Source of the DNA: Myxococcales bacterium | Lineage (GTDB): Bacteria > Myxococcota_A > Polyangia > Fen-1088 | Reading direction: 5' to 3' | Length of the DNA: 64,000 nt | Assembly (NCBI GenBank): GCA_022184915.1 | Contig: JAGTJU010000003.1 | Coordinates: 434,001 to 498,000 of the forward strand | Part shown: one piece after another, positions 9,073 through 21,121 of the stretch | Position numbering within the stretch: position 1 is the stretch's first letter | Layout of the letters: the number at the start of each line of letters is the position of its first letter | The notes under the pieces: model-generated | Database searches by the model: none | The model's input: the letters and a program-made list of their open reading frames with translations, nothing else | Told to the model about the DNA's origin: nothing | Position numbers and translations under genes: made by a program

Positions 9073-10599
9073 ATGAAACAACGGGGCACCCTGGCCGCGC
9101 TCCCTTTGCCCAAAGGGGCCAAGCTGCACGAATCCGTGCTGCAAAACATGCCCGCCTTCAGCTTCGACGCGGGCGCCGTGCTGCAAGCTCTGCGTGCGCT
9201 TTTGCCCCCCGAAAGGCTCGTCACGGCGCCCGCGGGTCTGTACGCCTACGACTGCGACGGGCAGACGCTCGACACCGCACTGCCCCTGGCCGTGGCCATC
9301 CCAGAAACGACCGACGAAGTCTCACGCCTGGTCAAGGTGGCCGCGGCTTTCGGGGTGCCCTTTTTGGCCCGAGGGGCGGGCACGGGCCTTTCGGGAGGCG
9401 CCGTGGCGGTGGGGGCGCTCGTCATCTCCACCGCCCGCCTCAACCGCATCGAGGAGATCGATCTCGAAAACCGCCAGGCCTGGGTGGGCCCCGGTGTCGT
9501 GAACGCTCATCTCTCGCGCGCCGTGGCCCACTCGGGTCTTCACTACGCGCCCGACCCTTCGAGCCAAAACGCGTGCACGATCGGCGGCAACGTCGCCGAG
9601 AACTCGGGGGGGCCCCACACGCTCAAATACGGCGTGACCACGAACCACATCCTCGGCTTGGAGGTGGTTTTACCGGACGGGGAGATCGTGAACCTCGGCG
9701 GCACCGCGCTCGACAGCCCGGGCTACGATCTGGTCTCGGCCTTCGTGGGCTGCGAGGGCACCTTTGGCATCGCCACGCGGGTGCTGGTGAAGCTCACGCC
9801 TTTGCCCGAAGGGGTGAAGACCGTGCTCGCCGTCTTCGACACGGTCGAGGACGCATGCCGGGCGGTTACCGCCATTCTCGACAGGGGCGTGGTGCCCGCA
9901 GCCGTCGAAATGATCGATAAAACCACGCTGCAGGCGGTGGAAGCCTATACCCACGCGGGCCTTCCGCTCGATGCCGCCGCCGTACTCCTCGTGGAGGTCG
10001 ATGGGATGGTCGAGGAGCTCGCCGCGTCGCTCGACGCGGTGGTCGCAGCGCTCGAGGCAGCGGGGGCGCGAAGCCTTCGCCATGCAAAAGACGAAGCCGA
10101 ACGACTCACCCTGTGGAAGGCCCGCAAGCAAGCGTTCGGCGCGCTCGGCCGCCTGGCTCCGAACTACTACACCCACGACGGCGTCATCCCGCGCACGCGG
10201 CTGCCCGAGGTGCTCGCCGAGATCGGCCAGATCGCGGAGCGGCACCACGTGACCATCGCCAACGTGTTCCATGCGGGCGACGGCAACTTGCACCCCGTGG
10301 TCCTCTACGACGAGCGAGAACCGGGCGCTATCGACCGGGTCAGGGCTGCAGGCGACGAGATCTTGCGGCTGGTCCTCGCGGTGGGGGGCAGCCTCTCCGG
10401 TGAACACGGCATCGGCATCGAAAAGCTGAGTTACATGTGCGACGTGTTCAGCGAGACCGATCTCGCGGAGATGCACCGGCTGCGCGCGGTCTTCGATCCG
10501 ATGGGCCTGTGTAATCCCGGTAAGGCGCTGCCGCATCCAGGGCGCTGCGTGGAGCTCGGGCCCGGCTCCGGCCAGACGCGGAAGCCGGTGGGGCTGTGA
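9073..10599 (+). CDS. glcD: Glycolate oxidase subunit GlcD (FAD-linked oxidase)
   Basis: FAD subunit that oxidises glycolate, or a similar 2-hydroxyacid such as D-lactate, to the 2-oxoacid. The PCMH FAD-binding domain carries ARGAGTGLSGGAVAVG near residue 100, and GGNVAENSGGPHTLKYG follows. The C-terminal FAD-oxidase domain includes HAGDGNLHP and GEHGIGIEK. The reading frame has about 25 extra residues before MPAFSFDAGAV, so the ATG near 9148 is a possible true start. It overlaps glcE by 4 bases (GTGA), which implies translational coupling. Confidence 0.95.
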   Translation: MKQRGTLAALPLPKGAKLHESVLQNMPAFSFDAGAVLQALRALLPPERLVTAPAGLYAYDCDGQTLDTALPLAVAIPETTDEVSRLVKVAAAFGVPFLARGAGTGLSGGAVAVGALVISTARLNRIEEIDLENRQAWVGPGVVNAHLSRAVAHSGLHYAPDPSSQNACTIGGNVAENSGGPHTLKYGVTTNHILGLEVVLPDGEIVNLGGTALDSPGYDLVSAFVGCEGTFGIATRVLVKLTPLPEGVKTVLAVFDTVEDACRAVTAILDRGVVPAAVEMIDKTTLQAVEAYTHAGLPLDAAAVLLVEVDGMVEELAASLDAVVAALEAAGARSLRHAKDEAERLTLWKARKQAFGALGRLAPNYYTHDGVIPRTRLPEVLAEIGQIAERHHVTIANVFHAGDGNLHPVVLYDEREPGAIDRVRAAGDEILRLVLAVGGSLSGEHGIGIEKLSYMCDVFSETDLAEMHRLRAVFDPMGLCNPGKALPHPGRCVELGPGSGQTRKPVGL

Positions 10600-11828
10600 A
10601 CGGGAACGCGGAGATCCCGCGCGTCGCCGAGCCAAGCTCGCGTCAGGAGCTGTGCGAGCAGGTGCAAGCCGCGTTTCGCGCCGAACGCCCCCTCCACGTT
10701 GCGGGGCTCGGCACCAAGCAGGCGCTCGGGGCCTGGCCGCGTGCGGACGAGGGTGGCAACGCTTTACGGCTCACCACGTCCGGTCTTCACCGCGTCGTGG
10801 CGTACGAGCCGCGCGATCTCGTGATCACCGTCGAAGCGGGGATCCGCTGGTCCTCGCTGCAAGAGCTTCTGGCCACCCACGGCCAGTGGCTGCCCTTCGA
10901 CCCGCCCTACCCTGGAGGCACGCTCGGCGGCACGCTCGCCACCGGCGTCACGGGCCCGCGCCGGCAGCGATACGGCACGGCCAAGGATCACCTGCTTGGC
11001 CTCCATGTGGTGAGCCCGCGCGGCGACCTCACCCGATCGGGCGGACGCGTGGTCAAAAACGTCACGGGCTTCGATCTGCACCGGCCTCACGTGGGGGCCT
11101 TCGGCAGCTTGGGCATCCTCGTCGAAGCCACGTTCAAGGTGAGCGTGCGGCCTTTGCTTTCGCAGGCCCTGCTCGTGCCCTTCGCCAGCGTGGCGGCGGG
11201 ACACCACTGGCTGCTCGACGTCGCCCAGAGCCCTCTGCAGCCCACCGCGCTCGAGCTCTTGGGCGGGGCCCTGGCAGGGGAATGTGCGCAGCGGTTCGGG
11301 CTCGCCTGGCCCAGGGCCGCCGCCCTCGCTCTGGTGGGCGTCGAGGGCAGCCCCCCCTTCGTGCGGCGGCACCTGGCCGAGTTGCAGGCGCGCCTCCCCG
11401 CGGGCGCCGAGGGCCTGGTCGTCGAGGACGCCCGCCGGGAATGGGAGGCGCTCGCGCAGCTTCCGGCAACAGGCGGGGGGGTCACCGTAAGGCTTGGCAC
11501 CAAACCTTCGGCCCTCGCGGCCTGCATTCCCGCGGCCCTCGCCAGTCACGCTTCGGTGAGCGTAGGCCTCGGGCTCGCGCGGCTGCACTGGCCTCGCGAC
11601 GCGGGTGTCGAAGCCATCGGCGCCTGGGTGGCCCGTCTCGACACGATGGCGGCCGTGCACGGGGGCTATGCTTGTGTCGCGTCGGCGCCCACGGACCTCG
11701 ACGGTCGCCACGCCCTGCCTTTTTATCCCCCGCGCCTTGCGACGACACCGGCGCATCGGCTTTTTTCCTCACTCAAGCACGCATGGGATCCGAAACACCT
11801 ACTCAACCCCGCAAGAGCGCCCATCTGA
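10596..11828 (+). CDS. glcE: Glycolate oxidase subunit GlcE (FAD-binding)
   Basis: Second FAD-binding subunit of the three-part glycolate oxidase, about 410 residues. It has the PCMH fold with PGGTLGGTLATGVTGPRRQ and a VVKNVTGFDLHRPHVGAFGSLG block. The GTG start overlaps the glcD stop. The 3' end overlaps the start of glcF by 46 bases. Substrate specificity within the glycolate/lactate group cannot be read from sequence alone. Confidence 0.93.
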   Translation: MNGNAEIPRVAEPSSRQELCEQVQAAFRAERPLHVAGLGTKQALGAWPRADEGGNALRLTTSGLHRVVAYEPRDLVITVEAGIRWSSLQELLATHGQWLPFDPPYPGGTLGGTLATGVTGPRRQRYGTAKDHLLGLHVVSPRGDLTRSGGRVVKNVTGFDLHRPHVGAFGSLGILVEATFKVSVRPLLSQALLVPFASVAAGHHWLLDVAQSPLQPTALELLGGALAGECAQRFGLAWPRAAALALVGVEGSPPFVRRHLAELQARLPAGAEGLVVEDARREWEALAQLPATGGGVTVRLGTKPSALAACIPAALASHASVSVGLGLARLHWPRDAGVEAIGAWVARLDTMAAVHGGYACVASAPTDLDGRHALPFYPPRLATTPAHRLFSSLKHAWDPKHLLNPARAPI

Positions 11829-13183
11829 AGCTCTTCGCAAGCCCCGAGGCCCCCTCGTTCGAGCAGGTCTCGACCTGCGTGCATTGTGGCTTTTGCCTGG
11901 AGGCGTGCCCCACCTACCGGGAGCTGCGGGTGGAGATGGACTCTCCGCGGGGCCGCCTCTACCTCGTCAAGGGCTTGCTCAAGGGCCAGATCGAGCCGGG
12001 CGACGAGGTGCTGCGCCATCTCGACCAGTGCCTGGATTGCCGCGCTTGTGAGACAGCCTGCCCCTCGGGAGTGCCCTACGCCGAAATCTTGGAGCGCAGC
12101 CGCACCGTACTCGAGCCCCTACGGCAAAGGCCCGCCGCCGGGCGCTGGTTACGCCGCCTGTTCTTCGAGCGCGTGCTGCCCTCGCGGCGCGTGCAGCGTG
12201 TCGTGCTCCGCACCTTGTGGTGGGCGCAGTCGCTCGGGCTCCTGGCCCTCGGCCGGCGTCTGGCGCGGCTCGGCTGGCTGCCCGGGCGGCGTCTGCAGGC
12301 GGCGGCCGCAAACCCTCCCCTGCTGCCGCCCCGGGCGTTTCGCGACACGGTGGCCAAAGCCTTCGATCCCCGCGGCGGCACCTATGTCTTCCCTGCGCAG
12401 GGCGCGCGCAGGCACAAGGTGGCGTTGTTCACCGGGTGCCTCGCAGACCACATGTTCGCGAGCGTCAATGCCGACACGGTCGAGGTGCTGACCCGCAACG
12501 GCTGCGAGGTGCACGTGGTGCCCGAAGAGGCCTGCTGCGGGGCCTTGCACATCCATAACGGGGCACGCACGGAGGCGGTCGCTCTGGCCAAACGCAACAT
12601 CGAGGCGTTTGCACCCCACGGCTTCGACGCCGTGATCTCCAACGCCGCCGGCTGCGGCGCAGAGTTGCGTCACACCCAGGGACTTTTGCCGAACGACGCC
12701 GAAGCCGTCGCCTTCGACCACAAGGTGCGAGACATCTGCGAGTTCCTGGTCGAGATCGGCTTCGAGACGCCCCGGGGGCCGAGCGGCGGAAGCGTTCTGT
12801 CCCTGGCGTACGATGAGCCTTGCCATCTCGTCCATGCGCAAAAGGTGAGCGCCGCCCCCAAACAGGTGTTGGCGGCGCTTCCAGGCTATCGGCCCGTGCC
12901 CCTGGAAAACGCTGACACCTGCTGCGGCAGCGCGGGGCTCTATGCGGTCTTGCAGCCACAGCTGGCAGGATCGATTTTGGACCGGAAACTTGCGGCCCTC
13001 GTGGCCAGCGGCGCCCAGGTGGTGGCCACCGGCAACCCCGGCTGCTTGCTCCAGATCGGAGGGGGGGTCGGCAAGGCGGGACTTGCCATGCGCGTGGCCC
13101 ACCCTGTGAGCCTGCTGGCTGAGGCCTATCGCGCCGAGTCAGGTCCGTCCTCGTCAAGCCCCCGAGACGAGCGGCCGATGTAG
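11783..13183 (+). CDS. glcF: Glycolate oxidase iron-sulfur subunit GlcF
   Basis: Electron-transfer subunit of glycolate oxidase, 466 residues. Two 4Fe-4S sites are visible: CVHCGFCLEACP and CLDCRACETACPSGVPY. Two cysteine-rich CCG domains follow, one with FTGCLADHMF and EEACCGALHIHNG, the other with DEPCHLVHAQ and ADTCCGSAGLY. The frame is open far upstream inside glcE; the ATG at 11783 (MGSETPTQPRKSA) puts the first cluster about 30 residues in, as is usual. It is the last gene of glcDEF, and a histidine kinase gene begins 9 bases later. Confidence 0.95.
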   Translation: MGSETPTQPRKSAHLKLFASPEAPSFEQVSTCVHCGFCLEACPTYRELRVEMDSPRGRLYLVKGLLKGQIEPGDEVLRHLDQCLDCRACETACPSGVPYAEILERSRTVLEPLRQRPAAGRWLRRLFFERVLPSRRVQRVVLRTLWWAQSLGLLALGRRLARLGWLPGRRLQAAAANPPLLPPRAFRDTVAKAFDPRGGTYVFPAQGARRHKVALFTGCLADHMFASVNADTVEVLTRNGCEVHVVPEEACCGALHIHNGARTEAVALAKRNIEAFAPHGFDAVISNAAGCGAELRHTQGLLPNDAEAVAFDHKVRDICEFLVEIGFETPRGPSGGSVLSLAYDEPCHLVHAQKVSAAPKQVLAALPGYRPVPLENADTCCGSAGLYAVLQPQLAGSILDRKLAALVASGAQVVATGNPGCLLQIGGGVGKAGLAMRVAHPVSLLAEAYRAESGPSSSSPRDERPM

Positions 13184-13192
13184 GCCGCTGGT

Positions 13193-15412
<2,220 letters not shown>

Positions 15413-15418
15413 ACCCCT

Positions 15419-15456
15419 GGGGCCGTCCGCGCGGCAGCTGCACCGCGGACGGCCCC
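15419..15456. terminator. Perfect 13-bp inverted repeat between convergent genes
   Basis: GGGGCCGTCCGCG (15419-15431) and CGCGGACGGCCCC (15444-15456) pair perfectly around a 12-base loop. It lies between the histidine kinase stop and the recA stop, which face each other. Shape and position fit a two-way terminator, although neither side has a strong U-tract. Confidence 0.65.
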
Positions 15457-15476
15457 CCGCTCATCGAGCGCACGGA

Positions 15477-16553
15477 TCACGCCGAGGCCAAAGCCACGGC
15501 GTCGCGACCGCCGCTGGCACCCGCGACGGCAACCGGACCCACGCGCCCTTCGGTCTCTAGACCTGCGCCGGTCCCAGAGGCCAAAACGGATTTCCTGACC
15601 TCCGCCATGAGCTCGGGATGGGCCAGGAGATGTTCCCGTGCCCGCTCCCGCCCTTGCCCGAGACGCTCCCCTTTCCAGGAATAGAACGCCCCCGCCTTGT
15701 CGATGAGCCCGGCCGCAGCGCCCAGGTCCAACATCTCGCCCGCCACGTCCACGCCCACGCCGTAGAGGATGTCGAACTGCGCCTCACGAAAGGGAGGCGC
15801 CACTTTGTTCTTCACCACTTTGACCCGCGCCTTCGAACCCACGACGGTCTCGCCATCCTTCAAGACGCCCGTCTTGCGAATGTCGAGGCGCACGCTGCTG
15901 TAGAACTTGAGCGCGTTGCCTCCCGTGGTGGTTTCGGGGTTGCCGAAGACCACGCCGATTTTTTGGCGAAGCTGGTTGATGAAGATGACCGTGGCGTTCG
16001 CGCGCGCCGTGGCGGCCGTGAGCTTTCGCAGCGCTTGGCTCATCAGCCTGGCCTGCAGACCCATGTGCGCATCTCCCATCTCGCCCTCGATCTCGGCCTT
16101 GGGCACGAGCGCTGCCACGCTGTCGACGACCACCAGATCCACCGCGCCCGTGGCCACCAGGCGATCCACGATCTCGAGCGCCTGTTCGCCACAATCCGGC
16201 TGCGAAACCAGGAGCTCCTCGATTTTCACACCCAGCTTCTTGGCGTAGCCGATGTCGAGCGCGTGTTCAGCGTCGATGAACGCGCAGACCCCTCCCGCTT
16301 GTTGTGCCTGCGCGATCGTCTGCAAGGTCACCGTGGTCTTCCCCGAAGATTCGGGGCCGTAGATTTCGACCACGCGGCCGCGAGGCAAGCCGCCAACCCC
16401 CAGGGCCTGGTCGAGGCCCACGGAGCCCGTGGGGATCACGCCCACCTCGGGGAGGGTTCCTTCCCCAAGCGCCATGATGGCGCCCTTTCCGAACTGCTTC
16501 TCGATGGACGACAGGGCCTGCGCAATGGACTTCAGTTTCTCTTTGATGTTCAT
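15477..16553 (-). CDS. recA: Recombinase A
   Basis: Strand-exchange protein for homologous repair and co-protease for the SOS response. Walker [10 protein letters not shown] and the following TLQTIAQAQ match the family, as do [10 protein letters not shown] with [10 protein letters not shown] (L2 region) and [17 protein letters not shown]. The 358 residues are normal length. The C-terminal tail is Ala/Gly-rich rather than strongly acidic as in E. coli. It lies 45 bases downstream of the ComM-like gene on the same strand. No clear LexA box was seen in that gap. Confidence 0.98.
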   Translation of the reverse strand: MNIKEKLKSIAQALSSIEKQFGKGAIMALGEGTLPEVGVIPTGSVGLDQALGVGGLPRGRVVEIYGPESSGKTTVTLQTIAQAQQAGGVCAFIDAEHALDIGYAKKLGVKIEELLVSQPDCGEQALEIVDRLVATGAVDLVVVDSVAALVPKAEIEGEMGDAHMGLQARLMSQALRKLTAATARANATVIFINQLRQKIGVVFGNPETTTGGNALKFYSSVRLDIRKTGVLKDGETVVGSKARVKVVKNKVAPPFREAQFDILYGVGVDVAGEMLDLGAAAGLIDKAGAFYSWKGERLGQGRERAREHLLAHPELMAEVRKSVLASGTGAGLETEGRVGPVAVAGASGGRDAVALASA

Positions 16554-16598
16554 GAGTGTTGACTCCCTTTCGAGGTGCTTATCCGCAGGCCTTTGCGA

Positions 16599-18143
16599 TC
16601 AGTTGCTAACGATCTCGCGATCGAAAACACGATAGGAGAGCGCCTCGGCCACATGCGCAGACCGCACGTGTGGAGCGTCTTCAAGGTCTGCGATCGTGCG
16701 TGCCACCCGTCGAATGCGATCGATGGCCCGCGCCGAGAGGGCAAAGCGTTCCACGGCGCGTTCGAGCAGACGATGGCCGGCCTCGTCGAGAGGGGCAAAG
16801 GCTCCGAGTTCCTGCGGCGTCAGACGCGCGTTCACCGTGCGCGCCCGCGTGGCTTGCCGCGCGCGGGCGCCCGAAACGCGCAACGCCACGGTGGCGCTCC
16901 GTTCTCCCGGCGTGCCCGCCGCCAGATGCCGGTAAGGCACGGCGGGTACATCCACGTGCAGGTCGATGCGGTCGAGTAGCGGCCCCGACAGTTTGGCGCG
17001 GTAGTTGGCGATCGCCGTGAGTGAACAGGTACAGGTGCGCAAGGCACTGCCCAGGTGGCCACAGGGACAGGGGTTGAGCGCCGCCACGAGCATGAAGTCC
17101 GAAGGAAAACGTACCGCCCTCCGGGCGCGTACCAACGTGATGAACCGGTCTTCGAGGGGCTGCCGTAGCCCTTCGAGAGCCGTGCGCGAAAACTCGAGCA
17201 GCTCGTCGAGGAAGAGCACCCCATTGTGAGCGAGCGAGACCTCGCCCGGACGAACCAGGGGGCCGCCCCCGACGAGCCCCGCCACGGAGACGGTATGGTG
17301 GGGGGCACGAAAGGGGCGCGCGCGCTCGAGGCCCCCCGCACCGAGAACCCCGGCCACGGAGTGGACCATCGTGGTCTCGAGGCTCTCCTCGAAGCTGAGC
17401 GGCGGCAGAATGCCAGGCAACCTCCGGGCGAGCATGGTCTTGCCCGAACCCGGGGGCCCCACGAACAGGATGTTGTGACCGCCCGCCGCCGCAATCTCGA
17501 GCGCGCGACGCACCTCCTCTTGCCCCCGCACGTCGGCAAGGTCGGGCAGCGTCTGCGCCTCAGCAGGATCCTCGTCCGGGACGTCGGGGCGGCGGAGCGT
17601 GTCGAGTCCTGGCGCGCCCGGCGCACGCAGCGCTTCGACCAACTCGCCGAGACAGCGCACACCCACCACCTGTAGCCCCTTGGCCGCCATCCGCGCTTCT
17701 CGTTCGTTGGGTGCCGGAACGAAGATCCGTGCGAGGCCGGCTTTGTGAGTCCAGGCGGTGACGGGAAGCACGCCTCGCACCGGGCGCAGGGTGCCATCCA
17801 GCGCCAGCTCTCCCAGGAACAGGCTTTGGTCGAGCGCGCCCTCGGGCAACGCCTCAGCCGCGCGCAGGATGCCGAGCGCGATGGGCAGGTCGAAGGCGGC
17901 GCCGTCCTTCTTGAGATCCGCGGGGGCCAGATTCACGACCACACGGCGCTGCGGAAGTTTGAACCCGCAATTCTCGAGCGCGCCCCGAATGCGGATGCGG
18001 CCTTCTTTCACCCCGGCGTCTGGAAGGCCCACGATGTTCACGCCCGGCAGCCCGGCGCCTATGTCGACCTCGACTTCGATGGGCGCAGCTTCGATTCCGA
18101 TGACGGTGGCTGAGGTCACTTTGGCAAGCATGGACGGGCGCAT
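16599..18143 (-). CDS. ComM/YifB-family Mg-chelatase-like AAA+ ATPase
   Basis: AAA+ protein whose ComM members act as hexameric helicases that extend branch migration during natural transformation. The N-terminal Lon-like fold (VTSATVIGIEAAPIEVEVDIGAGLPGVNIVGLPDAGVKE) is given here only as its first residues. The AAA core has Walker A GPPGSGKTMLARRL and Walker B LFLDELLEFSR. A cysteine cluster (NPCPCGHLGSALRTCTCS) is typical of the family. Most homologues start at MLAKVTSA, here at 18131; the ATG at 18143 adds four residues. It is adjacent to recA, which fits a shared recombination role. Confidence 0.94.
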   Translation of the reverse strand: MRPSMLAKVTSATVIGIEAAPIEVEVDIGAGLPGVNIVGLPDAGVKEGRIRIRGALENCGFKLPQRRVVVNLAPADLKKDGAAFDLPIALGILRAAEALPEGALDQSLFLGELALDGTLRPVRGVLPVTAWTHKAGLARIFVPAPNEREARMAAKGLQVVGVRCLGELVEALRAPGAPGLDTLRRPDVPDEDPAEAQTLPDLADVRGQEEVRRALEIAAAGGHNILFVGPPGSGKTMLARRLPGILPPLSFEESLETTMVHSVAGVLGAGGLERARPFRAPHHTVSVAGLVGGGPLVRPGEVSLAHNGVLFLDELLEFSRTALEGLRQPLEDRFITLVRARRAVRFPSDFMLVAALNPCPCGHLGSALRTCTCSLTAIANYRAKLSGPLLDRIDLHVDVPAVPYRHLAAGTPGERSATVALRVSGARARQATRARTVNARLTPQELGAFAPLDEAGHRLLERAVERFALSARAIDRIRRVARTIADLEDAPHVRSAHVAEALSYRVFDREIVSN

Positions 18144-18287
18144 TGCGAAGGCCGTGCCATGCAGACGAGCGCCCGAATGCCAACGTTTTCACAGACGTTA
18201 ATGCGACGCTGGACGACGGGCCCTCCGGGCTACGGACATGCCCCCTTCGCTCTGCCCAAAGGCTGGACAGTGGCGTCGCAAAGACGG

Positions 18288-19181
18288 TCAGGGGCTTGGG
18301 CCCGTGTCGACGAGCCCTCCATCGGGGGCAAGCGCGTCGGGTGGGGCTGCCCCCACGGTGAAGCGGTAGACGTACGCCCCCACCGCGGGCAGCGGCACGC
18401 CATGCCGATCGGTCACCAGCTCGGGGTCCAGCCGGAGCTCCAGCTCACCCTGCGGCCAGGGCACGCCCTCGCCCTGCGGGCTCACGAGCCAGGACTTGGG
18501 CTGTGCCATCGGCGTGAGAATCTCGATGGCCACGGGCTCGCCCGCGCGGCTCACCCGCACGGCGCCGGGCACGGGTGCGCCAGGAGTGCTGGAGAACGCG
18601 AGACGCACCACGAAATCGACCGGGTGAGCGCTCTCCGGGGCCGGAAAGGTCACGCCGAAGGGAAGGGTCTCGAACGAAAATCGTGTGGGCCCGACGTAGG
18701 GCCCTCCGCCCCGGCCTTGTAGACGCTCGGGCGCAAGCTCGAGCGTGAGGGTTGCCGCCGAGGGAAGAGGGGCCGGGGTGACGAAGCTGACACTCGGGGC
18801 GGACCTGCCCTCGATGCGACGGCCCGGGTCGTAAGTCGAGAGCAGCGGCAAGTCGACGGCGCCGGCCTCCCGCTGCCAGCGGACCCAGGCCACGCCCGCA
18901 CCGGGCCGCGGGGTGCCGCCCGCGAGGTCTTGCACCAGGGTCACCTCGAGGAGCTGATCGAACACCGCGCGAAACGTGACGTCCGCGGGAAACGGCGGGG
19001 CGACACCCGCGTCGAAGGTCTCGATCCGCCACAACACCGCCGGTGCGCCCGTGGACGGCAGGGCCTCGAGCGCCTGCAGAAAAGGCGAACCGCCCGCAGG
19101 AGCGTCGTCGCGACAGCCTGCGAGGGCCAGCGTGGCGGCGATCGGAAGCGCCCGGGGGAACAAACGGAAAACCCGCCACAT
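18288..19181 (-). CDS. Lipoprotein with Ig-like domain
   Basis: Exported lipoprotein of 297 residues. The signal peptide (MWRVFRLFPRALPIAATLALAGC) ends in the lipobox LAGC. The frame opens earlier, but the ATG at 19181 has a good GAGAGGAG ribosome site just upstream. The C-terminal 200 residues look like a bacterial Ig-like fold (VSFVTPAPLPSAATLTLEL, FETLPFGVTF, AVGAYVYRFTVG). Molecular function unknown. It follows the second ExbD gene by about 75 bases on the same strand, so it could be part of the TolQ/TolR/TonB transcript. Confidence 0.75.
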   Translation of the reverse strand: MWRVFRLFPRALPIAATLALAGCRDDAPAGGSPFLQALEALPSTGAPAVLWRIETFDAGVAPPFPADVTFRAVFDQLLEVTLVQDLAGGTPRPGAGVAWVRWQREAGAVDLPLLSTYDPGRRIEGRSAPSVSFVTPAPLPSAATLTLELAPERLQGRGGGPYVGPTRFSFETLPFGVTFPAPESAHPVDFVVRLAFSSTPGAPVPGAVRVSRAGEPVAIEILTPMAQPKSWLVSPQGEGVPWPQGELELRLDPELVTDRHGVPLPAVGAYVYRFTVGAAPPDALAPDGGLVDTGPSP

Positions 19182-19255
19182 GTTCGGCTCTCCTCTCACT
19201 TGAGCCGGACGCGGGCGGGTCTGTCAAGCGCTGCCGAGGGCAGCGCCAAGGTCAG

Positions 19256-19669
19256 TCAGTCTTTCGTCACGATGCCCAGGGTCTCGGCCCCGGCGCCGCG
19301 CGCGGTGTCCATGAGCTTCACGGCCTCGCCGTAGTTCGCGTCGTCCTCGATCTTGAAGAACACGACCTTCTTGCTGGCCTTCTTGAGGCGATCGGAGAGC
19401 TTGTCGGCCAAGGCTTCCCAGGCCACGGGCTCGGCGTTCACCGTGATCTGCCGATCTGCGTTGTACTCGATGACGATGTTGTTCGGAAGGTCCGGTGGCG
19501 GTGGTACGTCATCCGGCATCTTCTTCGGCACGTTGGCATCGTGGTACTTGAGCAATGAGGGCGTGAGCACCATGAAGATGATGAGCAACACGAGGACGAC
19601 ATCGATGAGGGGCGTGACGTTGATGTCTGACTTCGCCCCGCCTTTGCCGCCACCTACGTCCATTCCCAT
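19256..19669 (-). CDS. ExbD/TolR-family biopolymer transport protein (second copy)
   Basis: Proton-channel partner of a TolQ/ExbB protein. One membrane helix near residues 18-38 (INVTPLIDVVLVLLIIFMVL) carries the conserved Asp of the family. The periplasmic domain follows (DRQITVNAEPVAWEALADKL). It lies about 50 bases after the first ExbD-like gene. The two differ clearly, so they probably form a mixed TolQ-TolR-TolR complex, as in other myxobacterial motors; that is inference. Confidence 0.92.
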   Translation of the reverse strand: MGMDVGGGKGGAKSDINVTPLIDVVLVLLIIFMVLTPSLLKYHDANVPKKMPDDVPPPPDLPNNIVIEYNADRQITVNAEPVAWEALADKLSDRLKKASKKVVFFKIEDDANYGEAVKLMDTARGAGAETLGIVTKD

Positions 19670-19721
19670 GACTTGGACTCCTTAAAGAACCTGCGTGGAC
19701 CCGTGGGTTGAGCAGAGCAGC

Positions 19722-20204
19722 TCAACCGCCGGCCTGGCCGGCCTCGGGCTGCCGGAACTCTTCCGTTCCCAGGAAGACGTCTTCGATTCCGGCCTTGTTG
19801 ATCGTTTCCATCACCTCGCGTGCCAGACCGTACGTGATGCGGTTGTCAGCCTTCAAGAAGATGTTCTTTTCGGGAGACTTTCGCTTCTCGGCTTCGACGA
19901 GCGATGTCAGCTCGTCGAGGCCCTTGGCTCGCTTCCCCATCACGTAAATCTGTTTGTCGTTGGTGACCGAAACGATGATGTCTTTGCCATCGTCCGCCTT
20001 TTTCTGGTGGGCGGTGGTCTTGGGGAGGTCCACGGCCACGCCGCTCACTATCATGGGCGTCACCACCATGAAGATGATGAGCAAGACCAACACCACGTCC
20101 ACCAGCGGTGTGACGTTGATGTCGGCCTTCACCTGCCCCTTTGAACGCTTCTTGGGGTGGCGCGCCTTCGAGCGCATCTTCTTGATCTGGTGTTCCGTGG
20201 CCAC
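19722..20204 (-). CDS. ExbD/TolR-family biopolymer transport protein (first copy)
   Basis: One membrane segment at about residues 29-48 (INVTPLVDVVLVLLIIFMVV) holds the proton-carrying Asp. A basic N-terminus rich in KK and RSK (residues 5-25) is longer than in the second copy. The periplasmic part includes ITYGLAREVMETINKAG, typical of TolR. It is transcribed between the TolQ-like gene and the second TolR-like gene. Confidence 0.92.
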   Translation of the reverse strand: MATEHQIKKMRSKARHPKKRSKGQVKADINVTPLVDVVLVLLIIFMVVTPMIVSGVAVDLPKTTAHQKKADDGKDIIVSVTNDKQIYVMGKRAKGLDELTSLVEAEKRKSPEKNIFLKADNRITYGLAREVMETINKAGIEDVFLGTEEFRQPEAGQAGG

Positions 20205-20233
20205 GGTGGGACCTCGATGCGGGGTGCGGAGGG

Positions 20234-21052
20234 TTAGTACCTCTGGGGACCACCGCCGGGATACGGCGACGTGATCGGGCCACGAGGCATCTGGGAGGGC
20301 GGACCATGGCCATGACCATGACCGTGTGCGGCCGCCATCGGCGCCACAGCCATGGGGCCACGGGCTTCGCGCATCATGCTGTCGAGCACCTCACCGGCGG
20401 TCTCGTCGAGGTCAATGGTGACGTCGTCGATCTTCGCGATGAAGTAGTTGTAGAACCAAACGGAGACGATGGCGACGCCGAGACCGACGGCCGTGGCGAT
20501 GAGCGCCTCGGCGATACCGGCCGCGACCGACGCAATGCCGCCGCCACCCTTCTCGGGGTCACCCATGCCCTGGAAGGCCGTGATGATACCGAACACCGTG
20601 CCGAACAGACCCACGAACGGGGCGGAAGACGAGATCGTCGCCAGTAGGGGCATGCCCTTGCGCATCCCGGCGAGCTGTCGCTCCTTCACGCGCTCCATCG
20701 TGCGGCTCGAACCGTCCACGACGAGCTCGAACTCGGAGGCGTCGCTCGCCTTGGCGCCCAAGCTCTCGACGCCTCTGACAAATTCGTTGATGCCCGACCC
20801 AATGACCTTGGCGACGGGGCTTGCCTGCCATCGCTGGTCGAGGCCCACCGCCTCACGCAAGCGCCCCTGCGAGCTGACGAGCGGCAGAAGCGAACCGATG
20901 TAGCCGATAGACTGAATCTTGGCTTTTCGGAAGGTGATGAAGCGCTCGACCGTCACGCCGATGGCGAGGATCGACATGATGATCAGGACGATGACGACCC
21001 CCTTGGCCACCATGCCCATCTGTGACCAGAGATGTGCAATAGAAAAATTCAT
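20234..21052 (-). CDS. MotA/TolQ/ExbB-family proton channel protein
   Basis: Inner-membrane channel protein of 272 residues that uses the proton gradient to drive a TonB- or motor-like machine. Three membrane segments are visible: residues 11-32 (GMVAKGVVIVLIIMSILAIG), about 140-165 (APFVGLFGTVFGIITAF) and about 178-205 (AAGIAEALIATAVGLGVAI). The His/Gly/Pro-rich C-terminal tail (AAHGHGHGHGPP) is unusual and could bind metal or simply be flexible. The start is ATG at 21052. Confidence 0.95.
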   Translation of the reverse strand: MNFSIAHLWSQMGMVAKGVVIVLIIMSILAIGVTVERFITFRKAKIQSIGYIGSLLPLVSSQGRLREAVGLDQRWQASPVAKVIGSGINEFVRGVESLGAKASDASEFELVVDGSSRTMERVKERQLAGMRKGMPLLATISSSAPFVGLFGTVFGIITAFQGMGDPEKGGGGIASVAAGIAEALIATAVGLGVAIVSVWFYNYFIAKIDDVTIDLDETAGEVLDSMMREARGPMAVAPMAAAHGHGHGHGPPSQMPRGPITSPYPGGGPQRY

Positions 21053-21121
21053 GTTCGTTTTCTCCTTCGAGGCGTCTCCCGAATTGCCTTTTCGACCGAA
21101 TGAAGCTTGCGCGTGAGAGGA

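Noticed and set aside
10652-11782. Extension of GlcF to the far upstream start
   Set aside because: This part is the out-of-frame shadow of glcE. The ATG at 11783 gives a normal GlcF.
15419-15456. The hairpin before recA as an SOS operator
   Set aside because: It lies at the 3' ends of two converging genes, not upstream of recA, so a terminator is the simpler reading.
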